Of a stretch of DNA of 64,000 bases, positions 49,704 to 61,334 are shown in pieces. The notes beneath the pieces are model-generated. The model searched no databases, was not told the origin of the DNA, and worked only from the letters and a program-made list of their open reading frames with translations. Source of the DNA: Pseudoxanthomonas sp. z9. Its GTDB lineage: Bacteria; Pseudomonadota; Gammaproteobacteria; Xanthomonadales; Xanthomonadaceae. Numbering within the stretch: position 1 is the first letter of the stretch; every line of letters starts with the position of its first letter. The stretch is from positions 434,001-498,000 of the forward strand of contig NZ_VFID01000007.1 in the NCBI RefSeq assembly GCF_006542425.1, read 5' to 3'. Both the position numbers and the translations under genes were made by a program.

Positions 49704-50546
49704 ATGAAACTGTTGCGCCATGGCGCGCCGGGCGCGGAAAAGCCCGGACTGCTCGACGACGAAAGCCGCATCCGCGATCTTTCGTCGGTCATCACCGACA
49801 TCGCCGGCGAAGCGATTACCCCCGAAGGCCTGCAGCGCCTGCGTGCGCTGGACGTGTCCACGCTGCCGCTGGTGGATGGCGCGCCGCGCCTGGGCCCCTG
49901 CGTGGGGCAGGTCGGCAAGTTCGTCTGCATCGGCCTGAACTATTCCGACCACGCCGCCGAAACCGGCGCCCAGGTGCCCGCCGAACCGGTGATCTTCAAC
50001 AAGTGGACCAGCGCGATCTGCGGACCCGACGACGACGTGCGGATTCCGCGCGGTTCGCACAAGACCGATTGGGAAGTGGAACTGGGCGTGGTGATCGGCC
50101 GTGGCGGCCGCTACATCGCCGAAGCCGACGCGATGGAGCACGTCGCCGGCTACTGCGTGATCAACGATGTGTCCGAGCGCGAGTTCCAGCTCGAAGGCAC
50201 CGGCACCTGGGACAAGGGCAAGGGCTGCGACACCTTCGGTCCGCTCGGTCCCTGGCTGGTGACCGCCGACGAGGTTCCCGATCCGCACGCGCTCGGCCTG
50301 TGGCTGGAAGTGGATGGCCACCGATACCAGGACGGCAACACCCGCACGATGGTGTTCCAGGTGCCGTTCCTCATCAGCTACCTGAGCCGTTTCATGAGCC
50401 TGCAACCGGGCGACGTGATTTCCACCGGCACGCCGCCGGGCGTGGGCCTGGGCCAGAAGCCGCCGGTGTACCTGCGACCCGGCCAGGTCATGCGGCTGGG
50501 CATCGACGGTCTCGGCGAACAACGGCAGAAGGTGGTGCAGGCATGA
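49704..50546 (+). CDS. L-2,4-diketo-3-deoxyfuconate hydrolase (FAH family)
   Basis: A 280-aa fumarylacetoacetate-hydrolase-fold enzyme expected to split the diketo acid into pyruvate and L-lactate. FAH motifs: [50 protein letters not shown] and [13 protein letters not shown] with the acidic metal ligands. The assignment relies on the neighbours; the same family also has ureidoglycolate lyase-like members. It overlaps the next gene by 4 bp. Confidence 0.88.
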   Translation: MKLLRHGAPGAEKPGLLDDESRIRDLSSVITDIAGEAITPEGLQRLRALDVSTLPLVDGAPRLGPCVGQVGKFVCIGLNYSDHAAETGAQVPAEPVIFNKWTSAICGPDDDVRIPRGSHKTDWEVELGVVIGRGGRYIAEADAMEHVAGYCVINDVSEREFQLEGTGTWDKGKGCDTFGPLGPWLVTADEVPDPHALGLWLEVDGHRYQDGNTRTMVFQVPFLISYLSRFMSLQPGDVISTGTPPGVGLGQKPPVYLRPGQVMRLGIDGLGEQRQKVVQA

Positions 50547-51865
50547 ATGCGGTTGCCCTTCCGGCGCTGGCCGGCGTGCGCATCACCGGGATGCGGGTCG
50601 AGGATCTGCGCTTCCCCACTTCGCAGCACCTGGACGGTTCGGATGCGATGAATCCGGATCCGGACTATTCCGCCGCCTACGTGGTGCTGGAAACCACCCG
50701 CGACGGACTGGAAGGCCACGGCCTGACCTTCACCATCGGCCGCGGCAACGAGATCTGCTGCGCCGCGATCGAGGCGATGCGCCATCTGGTGGTCGGGTTG
50801 GAGCTGGACTGGATCGCGCAGGACATGGGCCGCTTCTGGCGCCACGTCACCTCCGACAGCCAGCTGCGCTGGATCGGTCCGGACAAGGGCGCCATGCACC
50901 TGGCCACCGGCGCGGTGGTCAACGCGGCCTGGGATCTGTGGGCCAAGGCCGAAGGCAAGCCGGTGTGGCGGCTGGTCGCCGACATGACCCCGGAACAATT
51001 GGTGCGCTGCGTCGATTTCCGCTACCTGAGCGACGCCATCACGCCGGAGGAAGCGCTGGCGCTGCTGCGCGATCGCGAAGCCGGCAAGGCCGGGCGCATC
51101 GCCACCCTCGAACGCGAGGGCTATCCCTGCTACACCACCTCGGCCGGCTGGCTGGGCTATCCGGACGACAAGCTCCGCCGGCTGTGCCAGGAAGCGGTGG
51201 ACGCCGGCTTCCGCCACGTCAAGCTGAAGGTCGGCCGGGATCTGCAGGACGACATCCGCCGGGTAACCATCGCCCGCGAGGTGCTGGGCCCGGACCGCCA
51301 GCTGATGATCGACGCCAACCAGATCTGGGAAGTCGGCCAGGCCATCGACTGGGTGAAGCAGTTGGCCTTCGCCCAACCGTGGTTCATCGAGGAGCCCACC
51401 AGCCCCGACGACATCGCCGGGCATCGCGACATCCGCCAGGCCATCGCGCCGGTGCAGGTCGCCACCGGCGAGATGTGCCAGAACCGGATCCTGTTCAAGC
51501 AGTTCATCGCCGGCGGCGCCATCGACGTGGTCCAGATCGACGCCTGCCGCGTGGGCGGGGTCAACGAGGTGCTGGCAATCCTGCTGATGGCGGCCAAGTA
51601 CGGCCTGCCGGTGTGCCCGCACGCCGGAGGTGTGGGCCTGTGCGAATACGTTCAACATCTGGCGATGATCGACTACGTCTGCATCGCCGGCACCCGCGAG
51701 GGCCGCGTGGTGGAATACGTCGACCACCTGCACGAACACTTCCAGGACCCCTGCGTGATCCGCGACGCCGCCTACCTGCCCCCGACCGCGCCCGGCTTCT
51801 CCATCACCATGAAGGACGCCAGCCGTCGCCAGTACCTGCATCCCGCGCCCGGCGGTGGCGCCTGA
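50543..51865 (+). CDS. L-fuconate dehydratase (enolase superfamily)
   Basis: A 440-aa Mg-dependent enzyme that dehydrates L-fuconate to 2-keto-3-deoxy-L-fuconate. The barrel shows the Lys-x-Lys base (HVKLKVGRD), metal ligands in [18 protein letters not shown] and ATGEMCQNR, and the catalytic His in CPHAGGVG. The family (human ENOSF1; Xanthomonas enzyme) is highly conserved over the full length. ATGA overlap with the hydrolase upstream and TGATG overlap with the fucosidase downstream show tight coupling. Confidence 0.95.
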   Translation: MNAVALPALAGVRITGMRVEDLRFPTSQHLDGSDAMNPDPDYSAAYVVLETTRDGLEGHGLTFTIGRGNEICCAAIEAMRHLVVGLELDWIAQDMGRFWRHVTSDSQLRWIGPDKGAMHLATGAVVNAAWDLWAKAEGKPVWRLVADMTPEQLVRCVDFRYLSDAITPEEALALLRDREAGKAGRIATLEREGYPCYTTSAGWLGYPDDKLRRLCQEAVDAGFRHVKLKVGRDLQDDIRRVTIAREVLGPDRQLMIDANQIWEVGQAIDWVKQLAFAQPWFIEEPTSPDDIAGHRDIRQAIAPVQVATGEMCQNRILFKQFIAGGAIDVVQIDACRVGGVNEVLAILLMAAKYGLPVCPHAGGVGLCEYVQHLAMIDYVCIAGTREGRVVEYVDHLHEHFQDPCVIRDAAYLPPTAPGFSITMKDASRRQYLHPAPGGGA

Positions 51866-53642
51866 TGCGGGCCACGGCGCGCCGCCGATCCGCCCCGCCG
51901 GCCGCGCTGCTGTCCGTCGCGCTGTCGCTGGCGGCGGGCTGCGACGAACAGCGGCCGACCAGCACGCCGCCTGCACACGACGGCACGTCCGCCGCGGCTA
52001 CCAGGCTTCCGGCCGCCGATCCCGCCGCGCGCATCCGCCACTGGCAGGGCCAGGGCTACGGCATGTTCGTGCACTGGGGCCTGTATTCCGAACTGGGCGG
52101 CGTGTGGAACGGCCAGCCGGTGACGCGCGGCTACTCGGAGCAGATCCAGAGCTGGGCCAACATCTCCCATGACGATTACGCGAAGGTCGCCCGCGGGTTC
52201 GCCGCGCCGAAGTTCGACGCCGACGCGATCTGCAAACTGGCGCAGGACGCCGGCGCGCGCTACGTGGTGGTCACCAGCAAGCACCACGACGGCTTCGCGA
52301 TGTTCGATACCGCGAGCACCGACTTCGACATCGTCGATCGCACGCCGTTCGGCAAGGACCCGATCAAGCTGATCACCGAGGCCTGCCGCGCGCGCGGCAT
52401 CGGCCTGGGCCTGTATTTCTCGCTGGTGGACTGGCACGCCGGCCACCCCTTCGACCCGGACAACGGCAACCCGATTCCGGCGTCGATGGAACCGCTGATC
52501 GAAAAGCAGATCACCGAGCTGATGACGAACTACGGGCCAATCACCGAGGTGTGGTTCGACATGTCCACGCCGACGCCGGAGCAGAGCCGTCGTTTCGCCG
52601 GCATCGTCCATCGCCTGCAACCGGCGGCGGTCATCAATGGCCGCATCTGGAACAACGTCGGCGACTTCGTCACCCTCGGCGACAACGAGGCGCCACCGCC
52701 GTCGATGCAGCCGCCGTTCGAAGTGCCGGCGTCCATCTACCACGCCACCTGGGGCTACCGGAGCTGGCAGCAGCGCGACGATCTGCCGGGCAAGGTGCGC
52801 GAACTGGTCAATGGCCTGGTGCAGGCGCGCAGCGCCGGCGGCAACTACCTGCTCAACATCGGGCCGATGGGCGATGGCTCAATCGTGCCGTTCGAGGCCG
52901 ACGTCCTGCGCGGCATCGGCCAGTGGTTGCAGCGCCACGGCAACCTCGCCATGACCGCGCGTCCGAGCGGGCTGCCGCCGCAGGCCTGGGGCAGCACGCT
53001 GGTGGACGACAAGACGCTCTATCTGTTCGTGCGCGACTGGCGCGGCGGCAAGCTCGTCGTCGAAGGCCTCGCCAATGATCCGCGCGGGATCCACATCGAT
53101 GGCAATGACACCGCGCCGCCGCTGGCCTGGCGTCGCGACGGCGATGCGCTGGTGATCGATCTGCCCGCGCAGGCACCGGACGCTGTGCTTCCGGTGCTGC
53201 GCGTTGAATTGCAGGGCGCGCTCCGGATCATGCCGGCCGATGCGGTCGCGGTTCCTGCTTCCGGCATCGCGACGCTGCCCCGTTCGTCCTGGCATCCCGG
53301 CACCAGCTTCGCGTTCGGCAGCGGCTATCGCAGCCAGCGCCCGACCACGGTATCGCTGCGCGCCACGCTGCGGCCCGGGCAGGCGCAAACCGCCGCATGG
53401 CTGCGTTTCTCGGGCGTGCGTACGGCATCGGCGCAGCGCTACCGCATCCGTGTCGGCGAACAGGCGCGCGAAGTGGATGCGGCGACCTTGCGCGAGCAGG
53501 CGATCGGACCGTTCGCGATTCCGGCCGCCGATGCGGGCGCGACGCCGGTGACGGTCGAACTGGCCGCACCCGCTTACCCCGCGCAGGATCTGGAACTGCG
53601 TTTCGACGCGATGTCGATTTCGCCGCGGGCGGACGCCACGCC

Positions 53643-53646
<4 letters not shown>
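51865..53646 (+). CDS. Alpha-L-fucosidase, GH29 (copy 4, lipoprotein)
   Basis: A 593-aa enzyme with a lipoprotein signal (AALLSVALSLAAGC). GH29 motifs: GYGMFVHWGLYSELGGVWNG, TSKHHDGFAMFDTAS, and nucleophile Asp232 in EVWFDMSTP. A long C-terminal beta-rich part (about 370-593) is larger than in copies 1 and 2. It is placed inside the cytoplasmic catabolic operon, coupled by 1-nt and 4-nt overlaps on both sides, so it is produced in step with the catabolic enzymes. Confidence 0.93.
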
Positions 53647-55275
<1,629 letters not shown>

Positions 55276-55285
55276 GGAAATCCCG

Positions 55286-55624
55286 ATGCGCCATTGTCTG
55301 GCCCTCGATCTGCACGACGATCCGGATCTGATCGCCGCCTACGAGCACTACCACCGGCAGGTCTGGCCGGAAGTGCTGGCCCACCTGCGCGCGCATGGCG
55401 TGCGCGAGCTGGAGATCTTCCGGCTGGGCACGCGCATGGTGATGGTGATGGACACTGACGACGCGGTGTTCGACGCCGCGCGCATGGCCGACGCCGAGCG
55501 CGACGATCCGCGCCTGCGCGCCTGGGAAGACCTGATGTGGTCGTTCCAGAAAGCCACGCCGTGGACGCCGGAAGGCACCAAGTGGACCCCGATGCAACCG
55601 ATTTTCCGCCTGACCGACGCCTGA
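55286..55624 (+). CDS. L-fucose mutarotase, RhaM-like
   Basis: A 112-aa protein of the L-rhamnose mutarotase (YiiL/DUF718) family: HYHRQVWPEVLAHLRAHGV, EIFRLGTRMVMVMDTDD, WEDLMWSFQKATPWTPEGTK. Such enzymes interconvert anomers; here the neighbours point to L-fucose. Ten bp separate it from the dehydrogenase gene. Confidence 0.9.
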   Translation: MRHCLALDLHDDPDLIAAYEHYHRQVWPEVLAHLRAHGVRELEIFRLGTRMVMVMDTDDAVFDAARMADAERDDPRLRAWEDLMWSFQKATPWTPEGTKWTPMQPIFRLTDA

Positions 55625-55649
55625 CCCTCTTTCCGCAGGAGCTTCCACC

Positions 55650-56888
55650 ATGCCCGCAATGCCCGGTACCGCCTCCCCGACCCTGCAGGACAGCGGCGCG
55701 CAACGCTACCGGCTGGCATTCATCCTGGTGACCTGCCTGTTCTTCCTGTGGGGTTTTTCCTATGGCCTGCTGGACGTGCTCAACAAGCATTTCCAGGAAA
55801 CCCTGGACATCACCCGCGCGCGCTCGGCGCTGCTGCAGGCCGCCTACTTCGGTGCCTACTTCCTGATGGCGCTGCCGGCCGCCGCGCTGATGGAGCGGCA
55901 TGGCTACAAGACCGGCATCCTGCTCGGCCTGGGCCTGTTCGCGTGCGGTGCGCTGCTGTTCATTCCCGCCACCCGCGCCGGCGTGTTCGAGTACTTCCTG
56001 TTCGCCCTGTTCGTGATCGCCTGCGGGCTGGCCTGCCTGGAGACGGCCGCCAATCCCTATGCCACCGTGCTGGGTCCGGCGGAAACCTCGGAACGCCGCC
56101 TCAACCTGGCGCAATCGTTCAACGGCCTGGGCACGTTCATTGCGCCGTTCATCGGCGGCAAGCTGTTCTTCGGCGCCTCGACCTCGGGCATTTCCGGCAG
56201 CCACGGCGTGCAGCTGATCTACGTCGCCACCGCGGTCGTGGTCATCGCCATCGCGGTGCTGATCTGGCGGACACGGATGCCGGAAGTCTCCGGTGAAGCC
56301 TCCGCCGCCGTGGCGCCGGTTCCCCCTGTGCCGCTGTTCTCGCAACGCCATTTCGTATTCGCGGTGATCGCACAGTTCTTCTACGTCGCCGCACAGGTCG
56401 GCGCGGGCGCGTTCTTCATCAACTATGCGGTCGATCATATCCCCGGCCTGTCCTCCGAACGCGCCGCTTACCTGTTGGCGGTGGCGCTGGGCTGCTTCCT
56501 GGCCGGGCGCTTCCTGACCACCGCGCTGATGGGCACGATTTCGGCGGCCCGCCTGCTCAGCGTGTACGCCGTGATCAACATCCTGCTGTGCGGCGTGGTC
56601 ATCTCCGGCATGGGCAAGGTCTCGGTCGCCGCCCTCATCGCCGTGTTCTTCTTCATGTCGATGATGTTCCCGACCATCTTCGCGCTGGGCATCAAGGGCC
56701 TGGGCGCGCAGACCAAGCGCGGCGCCAGCTTCATCATCATGGCCATTGTCGGCGGCGCCATCGTGCCGTGGTTCATGGGCCGGCTGGCGGATGTCGCCGG
56801 CATCGAGACCGCGTTCTGGATTCCCGCCTTCTGCTTCCTGGTGGTCGCGCTTTACGGTGTGTACGCGCGCCGCCACCCGCAGTCCTGA
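55650..56888 (+). CDS. fucP: L-fucose:H+ symporter
   Basis: A 412-aa MFS sugar permease with 12 membrane helices: LFFLWGFSYGLLDVLNKHFQ, QAAYFGAYFLMALPAAALM, GLACLETAANPYATVLGP and LNLAQSFNGLGTFIAPFIGG. These are the FucP family signatures, including the ETAANPY segment. It moves L-fucose from the periplasm to the cytoplasm. AGGAG precedes the ATG. Confidence 0.93.
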   Translation: MPAMPGTASPTLQDSGAQRYRLAFILVTCLFFLWGFSYGLLDVLNKHFQETLDITRARSALLQAAYFGAYFLMALPAAALMERHGYKTGILLGLGLFACGALLFIPATRAGVFEYFLFALFVIACGLACLETAANPYATVLGPAETSERRLNLAQSFNGLGTFIAPFIGGKLFFGASTSGISGSHGVQLIYVATAVVVIAIAVLIWRTRMPEVSGEASAAVAPVPPVPLFSQRHFVFAVIAQFFYVAAQVGAGAFFINYAVDHIPGLSSERAAYLLAVALGCFLAGRFLTTALMGTISAARLLSVYAVINILLCGVVISGMGKVSVAALIAVFFFMSMMFPTIFALGIKGLGAQTKRGASFIIMAIVGGAIVPWFMGRLADVAGIETAFWIPAFCFLVVALYGVYARRHPQS

Positions 56889-56916
56889 CCGTACTTCGAC
56901 CCGAACCGTTTCCATC

Positions 56917-58059
56917 ATGACCCCGATCACCTGCAACGAGGATCTCCGCCAGCTGGCGATGCGCCGCGCGCCGCGCGCGATCTTCGACTACGTCGACCGC
57001 GGCTCGTATGACGAGCACACCCTCAACGGCAATCGTCGCGCGCTGGACGCGCTGATGCTGCGCCAGCGGGTGATGATCGATGTGGACCAGCGATCGCTGG
57101 CCACCACCATGGCCGGCGAGGCAGTGAGCATGCCGGTGGGATTGGCGCCGACCGGGTTGACCGGCATCCTCCACGCGGACGGCGAAATCCTCGCCGCGCG
57201 CGCGGCCCAGGCCGCCGGCGTGCCGTTCACCCTCAGCACGGTGTCGATCTGCTCCATCGAGGCGGTGCGCGCGGCGGTGGAAAAGCCGTTCTGGTTCCAG
57301 CTGTACGTGATGCGCGATCGCGATTTCGCCGCTTCGCTGATCCAGCGCGCGAAGGCCGCGCAATGCTCCGCGCTGGTGCTCACTGCCGATTTGCAGATCC
57401 AGGGCCAGCGCCATCGCGACATCAAGAATGGCCTGACCGTGCCGCCCAGACTGACCGTGGGCAACGCGCTGGATCTGCTGCGCCGACCGCGCTGGGCGTG
57501 GGGCATGCTGCGCACGCCGCACCGCAACTTCGGCAACCTGGCCGGTTTCATTCCCGGCGGCGGCAAGGGCATGACCACGCTGTCGCAATGGATCGGCAGT
57601 CAGTTCGATCCCACCCTCAGTTGGCAGGACGTGGCCTGGGTGCGTTCGCTGTGGCCGGGCAAGCTGGTCGTCAAGGGCATCCTGGACGCGGAAGACGCGC
57701 GTGCGGCGGTCGATGCCGGTGCGGATGTGATCGTGGTGTCCAACCATGGTGGCCGCCAGCTCGATTCCGCGCCGCCGGCGATCCTCGCGCTGCCGCAGGT
57801 GGTGGCGGCGGTCGGCGACCGCTGCGAGATCTGGTTCGACAGCGGCGTGCGCAGCGGCCAGGATGTGCTCAAGGCGCTGGCGCTGGGTGCGCGCGCCACG
57901 CTGATCGGCAAGGCCTTCCTGTACGGCCTGGGTGCGATGGGCGAACGCGGCGTCACCACCGCGCTGGACCTGATCCGCCGGGAGCTGGACGTGAGCATGG
58001 CGCTGACCGGCACCCGCGACGTGCGCGAGGTCGGTCCGCAGGTGTTGTGGCGGCCCTAG
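56917..58059 (+). CDS. lldD: FMN-dependent L-lactate dehydrogenase
   Basis: A 380-aa alpha-hydroxy-acid dehydrogenase that oxidises L-lactate to pyruvate, feeding electrons to quinone. FMN-binding and catalytic parts: GLAPTGLTGILHADGEILAA, STVSICSIEAV, LTADLQIQGQRHRD (where most LldD have TVDxPxxGxRxRD) and VVSNHGGRQLDSAP with the catalytic His. As the last gene of the fucose operon it removes the L-lactate made by the hydrolase step. The unusual TADLQIQ segment leaves some doubt about the substrate. Confidence 0.88.
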   Translation: MTPITCNEDLRQLAMRRAPRAIFDYVDRGSYDEHTLNGNRRALDALMLRQRVMIDVDQRSLATTMAGEAVSMPVGLAPTGLTGILHADGEILAARAAQAAGVPFTLSTVSICSIEAVRAAVEKPFWFQLYVMRDRDFAASLIQRAKAAQCSALVLTADLQIQGQRHRDIKNGLTVPPRLTVGNALDLLRRPRWAWGMLRTPHRNFGNLAGFIPGGGKGMTTLSQWIGSQFDPTLSWQDVAWVRSLWPGKLVVKGILDAEDARAAVDAGADVIVVSNHGGRQLDSAPPAILALPQVVAAVGDRCEIWFDSGVRSGQDVLKALALGARATLIGKAFLYGLGAMGERGVTTALDLIRRELDVSMALTGTRDVREVGPQVLWRP

Positions 58060-58078
58060 GGTCGACGGCTGCCCGGCG

Positions 58079-58843
58079 TCAGCGCTCGCCGCCGGAGAAG
58101 ATCCGGATCACCGAATCCAGGTGCCGTTCCATCGCGGCGCGCGCGGCGTCCGGATCCCGATCGCGGATCGCGTCGACGATGGCCTCGTGCTCCAGTTCCG
58201 AGCGACGCGGCATGTCTTCCACCGTGTACAGCGCCTGCACGCGCTGGAACATCGCGCCGTACTGGTGGCCCAGCAGGTGCCGGATCAGCAGCGAATAGGC
58301 GGGGTTGCCGCTGGCGTCGGCGATGCGGATATGCAGCAGCCGGTCGCCGGGATGGGTGGTGGATGCGTGCTGGTTGTCGGCGATGTTGCGCTGCAGGGCT
58401 TCCTCGATGCCGGCGATTTGATCGTCGGTGGCGTTCTCGGCCGCCAGCGCGGCGGTTTCCGGCTCCACCAGCCGGCGCGCGCTCAGCAATGAGAACGGCG
58501 GAATCTCGGCGTCGAAATCGGCCACCACGCCCAGTTCCGGATCCAGTGTCCACGGGTTGAGCTGGCGGGCGCGATCCAGCGCATGTTCGACCGGCGGGGC
58601 TTCATCCGCGTCCGGCCCCACCACGCTGACCCCATCGCCCACCCGGACCCGCACCAGGCCCAGCACTTCCAGCGCGATCAGCGCCTCTCGCAGCGAGGTG
58701 CGGCTGACGCCGAACTGCTGCGAGAGCTCGCGTTCCGGCGGCAGATAGCTGCCCGGCGGGAATTCGCCACGGTTGATCATGCCGCGCAGCTGGTCGGCGA
58801 TCTGCTGGTAAAGACGGCGGTTCTGGATGCTCTTGACTGGCAT
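58079..58843 (-). CDS. FadR-type GntR regulator of the fucose locus
   Basis: A 254-aa regulator: N-terminal winged HTH (LYQQIADQLRGMINRGEFPP; LSQQFGVSRTSLREALIAL) and C-terminal FCD ligand-binding domain with the metal-binding Asp and His residues (HIRIADASGNPAYSLLIRHL; LEHEAIVDAIRDRD). It faces the end of lldD, 19 bp away. It is the only regulator in the locus and so the best candidate to bind the TGGTCCARCC sites (inference). Confidence 0.92.
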   Translation of the reverse strand: MPVKSIQNRRLYQQIADQLRGMINRGEFPPGSYLPPERELSQQFGVSRTSLREALIALEVLGLVRVRVGDGVSVVGPDADEAPPVEHALDRARQLNPWTLDPELGVVADFDAEIPPFSLLSARRLVEPETAALAAENATDDQIAGIEEALQRNIADNQHASTTHPGDRLLHIRIADASGNPAYSLLIRHLLGHQYGAMFQRVQALYTVEDMPRRSELEHEAIVDAIRDRDPDAARAAMERHLDSVIRIFSGGER

Positions 58844-58977
58844 GTCCGGGGCTCCGCATCCGGCGGGCTTGCTGGGAACATGCGGCGATTATAGGCCAAT
58901 CCCCGTACCGTCCCGGACGGTCGGGGCCGGCGTGTACCGAAGCGGCGGGGCGCACCGCGCCCCGCGCGCCCGATTCA

Positions 58978-59718
58978 TCACTGCGCCGTGTAGCCACCGT
59001 CGACCAGCAACGAGGCGCCGTTGACGAAGGAGGCATCGTCGCTGGCAAGGAACAGCACCGCACGCGCGACTTCCTCGGCCCGGCCCAGCCGGCCCATCGG
59101 ATGCAGTTGCTCCAGCGCGTGCCTGGCCTCGGCCGGAACGTCCTTCAGCAGCGGCGTGTCGATGTAACCGGGGCAGACCGCGTTGACGCGGATGCCGCGC
59201 GCGCCGTAGTCGATGGCCAGGGTCTGGGTCAGCAGCTTCACCCCGCCCTTGGCCGCCGCGTACGCGGTGACGCCCTGCTTGCCGACGTGGCTGTGGATGG
59301 AACCGCAATTGACTATCACGCCGCCACCCTGTTTGAGCATCTGCTCGATAACGTACTTGTCGCACAGGTAGACACCGGTGAGGTTGATGCCGATGGTGCG
59401 GTCCCAGGCCGCTTCGGACAGCTGGTCAATCGGACCGTCGGCGGCGATGCCGGCGTTGGCGAACAGCACGTCGATGCGACCGAAGGCGGCGACGGTTTCA
59501 TCCACCATCCGCTGCACGGCGGCGGTGTCGGTCACGTCGGTCTTCACGAACAGGGATTTCGCGCCCTGCTTCGAAAGCGCATCGGCGACCGCCTGCCCGT
59601 GTTCCGAGAAATCCGCGATCACCACATGCGCGCCGCGCTCGGCAAACAGCTTCGCGCTGGCCTCGCCGATGCCGCTGGCACCACCGGTGACGATGACGAC
59701 CTTGTTGTTGAAATCCAT
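58978..59718 (-). CDS. Short-chain dehydrogenase of unknown substrate
   Basis: A 246-aa SDR with TGGASGIGEASA, NAGIAADGP, CGSIHSHVGKQGVTAYAAAK (Ser, Tyr-x3-Lys) and VNAVCPGYIDTPL. It is transcribed with and upstream of the GntR gene (134 bp gap). It may act on another deoxy sugar or on an intermediate of the fucose route, but all pathway steps already have a candidate gene. Confidence 0.85.
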   Translation of the reverse strand: MDFNNKVVIVTGGASGIGEASAKLFAERGAHVVIADFSEHGQAVADALSKQGAKSLFVKTDVTDTAAVQRMVDETVAAFGRIDVLFANAGIAADGPIDQLSEAAWDRTIGINLTGVYLCDKYVIEQMLKQGGGVIVNCGSIHSHVGKQGVTAYAAAKGGVKLLTQTLAIDYGARGIRVNAVCPGYIDTPLLKDVPAEARHALEQLHPMGRLGRAEEVARAVLFLASDDASFVNGASLLVDGGYTAQ

Positions 59719-59821
59719 GTTGACGCTCCTGGCCGTGGGGGCCGATGTGAACTTCCGGCAGGTTAGCCGCTGCTGCCTTTACCCATGCCAATTCGTTGCA
59801 TATCGCAAACGAATCACCTTG

Positions 59822-59947
59822 TCCCATCGTCTCGTTCCCGTCATTCCAGCGAACGCTGGAATCCATTCTCTCCGGATGTCTCGACGTCCAGGACCATTCA
59901 CCCTCATGGCAAATGGATCCCGGCGTTCGCCGGGATGACGATGGGAT
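59822..59947. repeat. Inverted repeat element (GTCATTCC ... GGGATGAC type)
   Basis: TCCCATCGT and GTCATTCCAGCGAACGCTGG at the left are mirrored by CCGGCGTTCGCCGGGATGAC and ACGATGGGA at the right. The two halves are about 80% complementary and contain their own small hairpins. It is a REP-like family distinct from the GTGGGAGCG type and lies between the SDR gene and cydX, convergent side of the latter. The rest of the 324-bp gap holds no gene. Confidence 0.65.
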
Positions 59948-60042
59948 GGCGATGCAGGCAGCGATATGCCGGATTCGCCACGCGACACGGTGACGGCATA
60001 GGTCGCGGAGATGGCGTGCAAGGGGACGCCGCCGCTCTCCAC

Positions 60043-60150
60043 TCAATCGCTCTTGCGCTTGTCCGTATCCCGCATCTCGTACCACATGCCATTGAGGATG
60101 GCGAAGCTCGCCGCGAGTCCGGCGCCGAGTATCCAGCTGAAATACCACAT
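60043..60150 (-). CDS. cydX: Cytochrome bd oxidase small subunit CydX
   Basis: A 35-aa single-pass membrane peptide: MWYFSWILGAGLAASFAILN, then GMWYEMRDTDKRKSD. The W-Y-F-x-W-x-L-G start and the glutamate after the membrane part are the CydX signature. It lies 16 bp after cydB on the same strand. CydX is needed for stability of the haems in the CydAB complex. Confidence 0.93.
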   Translation of the reverse strand: MWYFSWILGAGLAASFAILNGMWYEMRDTDKRKSD

Positions 60151-60166
60151 GCGTGTTTCTCCGGTA

Positions 60167-61321
60167 TCAGTAAGCGTTCGGATTCTGGTCGTGATCCAGG
60201 CTGTCCTCGCCGACCTTGCCGCGCATCACCCGGTAGACCCAGGCCGTGTAAGCCAGGATGATCGGCAGGAAGAACGCGGTCACCAGCAGCATGATGAACA
60301 GCGTCAGGTGGCTGGAAGACGCATCCCACACCATCAGGCTGGCGCCGGGATTGAGCGAGGACGGGAGCAGGAAAGGAAAGGTGGTCAGGCCGAAGGTCAG
60401 CAGGATGCCGGCGATCGCCAGCGCCGAGGACAGGAACGCCAGTCCGCCCTTGCCCACGCGCAGGCAGAGCGCGCTCAGCAGCGCGCCCAGCACGCCCAGC
60501 AGCGGGAACAGCCAGATCACCGGCCAGCGCGCGTAGTTGCCCATCCACGCGCCCTGCTGCGCGATCACCACCTTGGCCAGCGGATTGGACGGACCGGCCG
60601 GATCCATGGCGACCTGCAACACATAGCCATTCACGCCCTTCGCCAGCCAGACGCCGCCGATCACGAACAGCACCGCGGTGGCGAGCGCGGCCACGCTGCC
60701 GTAGCGGCGCGCGCGTTGGGCGATCGCGCCCTCGGTCTTCATCGCCAGCCGGCCGGCGCCATGGGCGACCAGCATGCCCACGCTGACCAGGCCGCAGAGC
60801 AGCGCGAAGGGCGTGAGCAGCCCGAACAGGCCACCCTCGTAATGCGGGCGCAGGATGTCGTCGAAGGTGAACGGCGCACCGAGCAGCACGTTGCCCATCG
60901 CCACGCCGAATACCAGCGCCGGCACCAGTCCGCTGACGAACAACGCCCAGTCCCAGACCGCGCGCCAGCGCGGATCCGGCACCTTGCTGCGGAACTTGAA
61001 ACCGACCGGACGCAGGATCAGCGCGATCAGGATCAGGAACATGGCGATGTAGAAGCCGGAAAAGCTGACCGCGTACAGCGGCGGCCAGGCGGCGAAGATG
61101 GCCGCGCCGCCGACGATCAGCCAGACCTGGTTGCCCTCCCACACCGGGCCGATCACGTTCAGCGTGATCCGGCGTTCCTCGTCGGTGCGGGCCACCGCCG
61201 GCAGCAGCGTCGCCACGCCCAGGTCGAAGCCGTCCATCACCGCAAAGCCGATCAGCAGGATGCCCAGCAGCGCCCACCAGATCAGGCGCAGGGTCGGATA
61301 GTCGAGCGGAATGGTGTCCAT
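60167..61321 (-). CDS. cydB: Cytochrome bd ubiquinol oxidase subunit II
   Basis: A 384-aa membrane protein with about nine helices, starting [20 protein letters not shown] and with [17 protein letters not shown] typical of CydB. It pairs with CydA to reduce O2 at high affinity. ATG 61321 starts 13 bp after cydA. Earlier in-frame starts overlap cydA and are unlikely. Confidence 0.97.
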   Translation of the reverse strand: MDTIPLDYPTLRLIWWALLGILLIGFAVMDGFDLGVATLLPAVARTDEERRITLNVIGPVWEGNQVWLIVGGAAIFAAWPPLYAVSFSGFYIAMFLILIALILRPVGFKFRSKVPDPRWRAVWDWALFVSGLVPALVFGVAMGNVLLGAPFTFDDILRPHYEGGLFGLLTPFALLCGLVSVGMLVAHGAGRLAMKTEGAIAQRARRYGSVAALATAVLFVIGGVWLAKGVNGYVLQVAMDPAGPSNPLAKVVIAQQGAWMGNYARWPVIWLFPLLGVLGALLSALCLRVGKGGLAFLSSALAIAGILLTFGLTTFPFLLPSSLNPGASLMVWDASSSHLTLFIMLLVTAFFLPIILAYTAWVYRVMRGKVGEDSLDHDQNPNAY

Positions 61322-61334
61322 GGACGCGCTCCTC

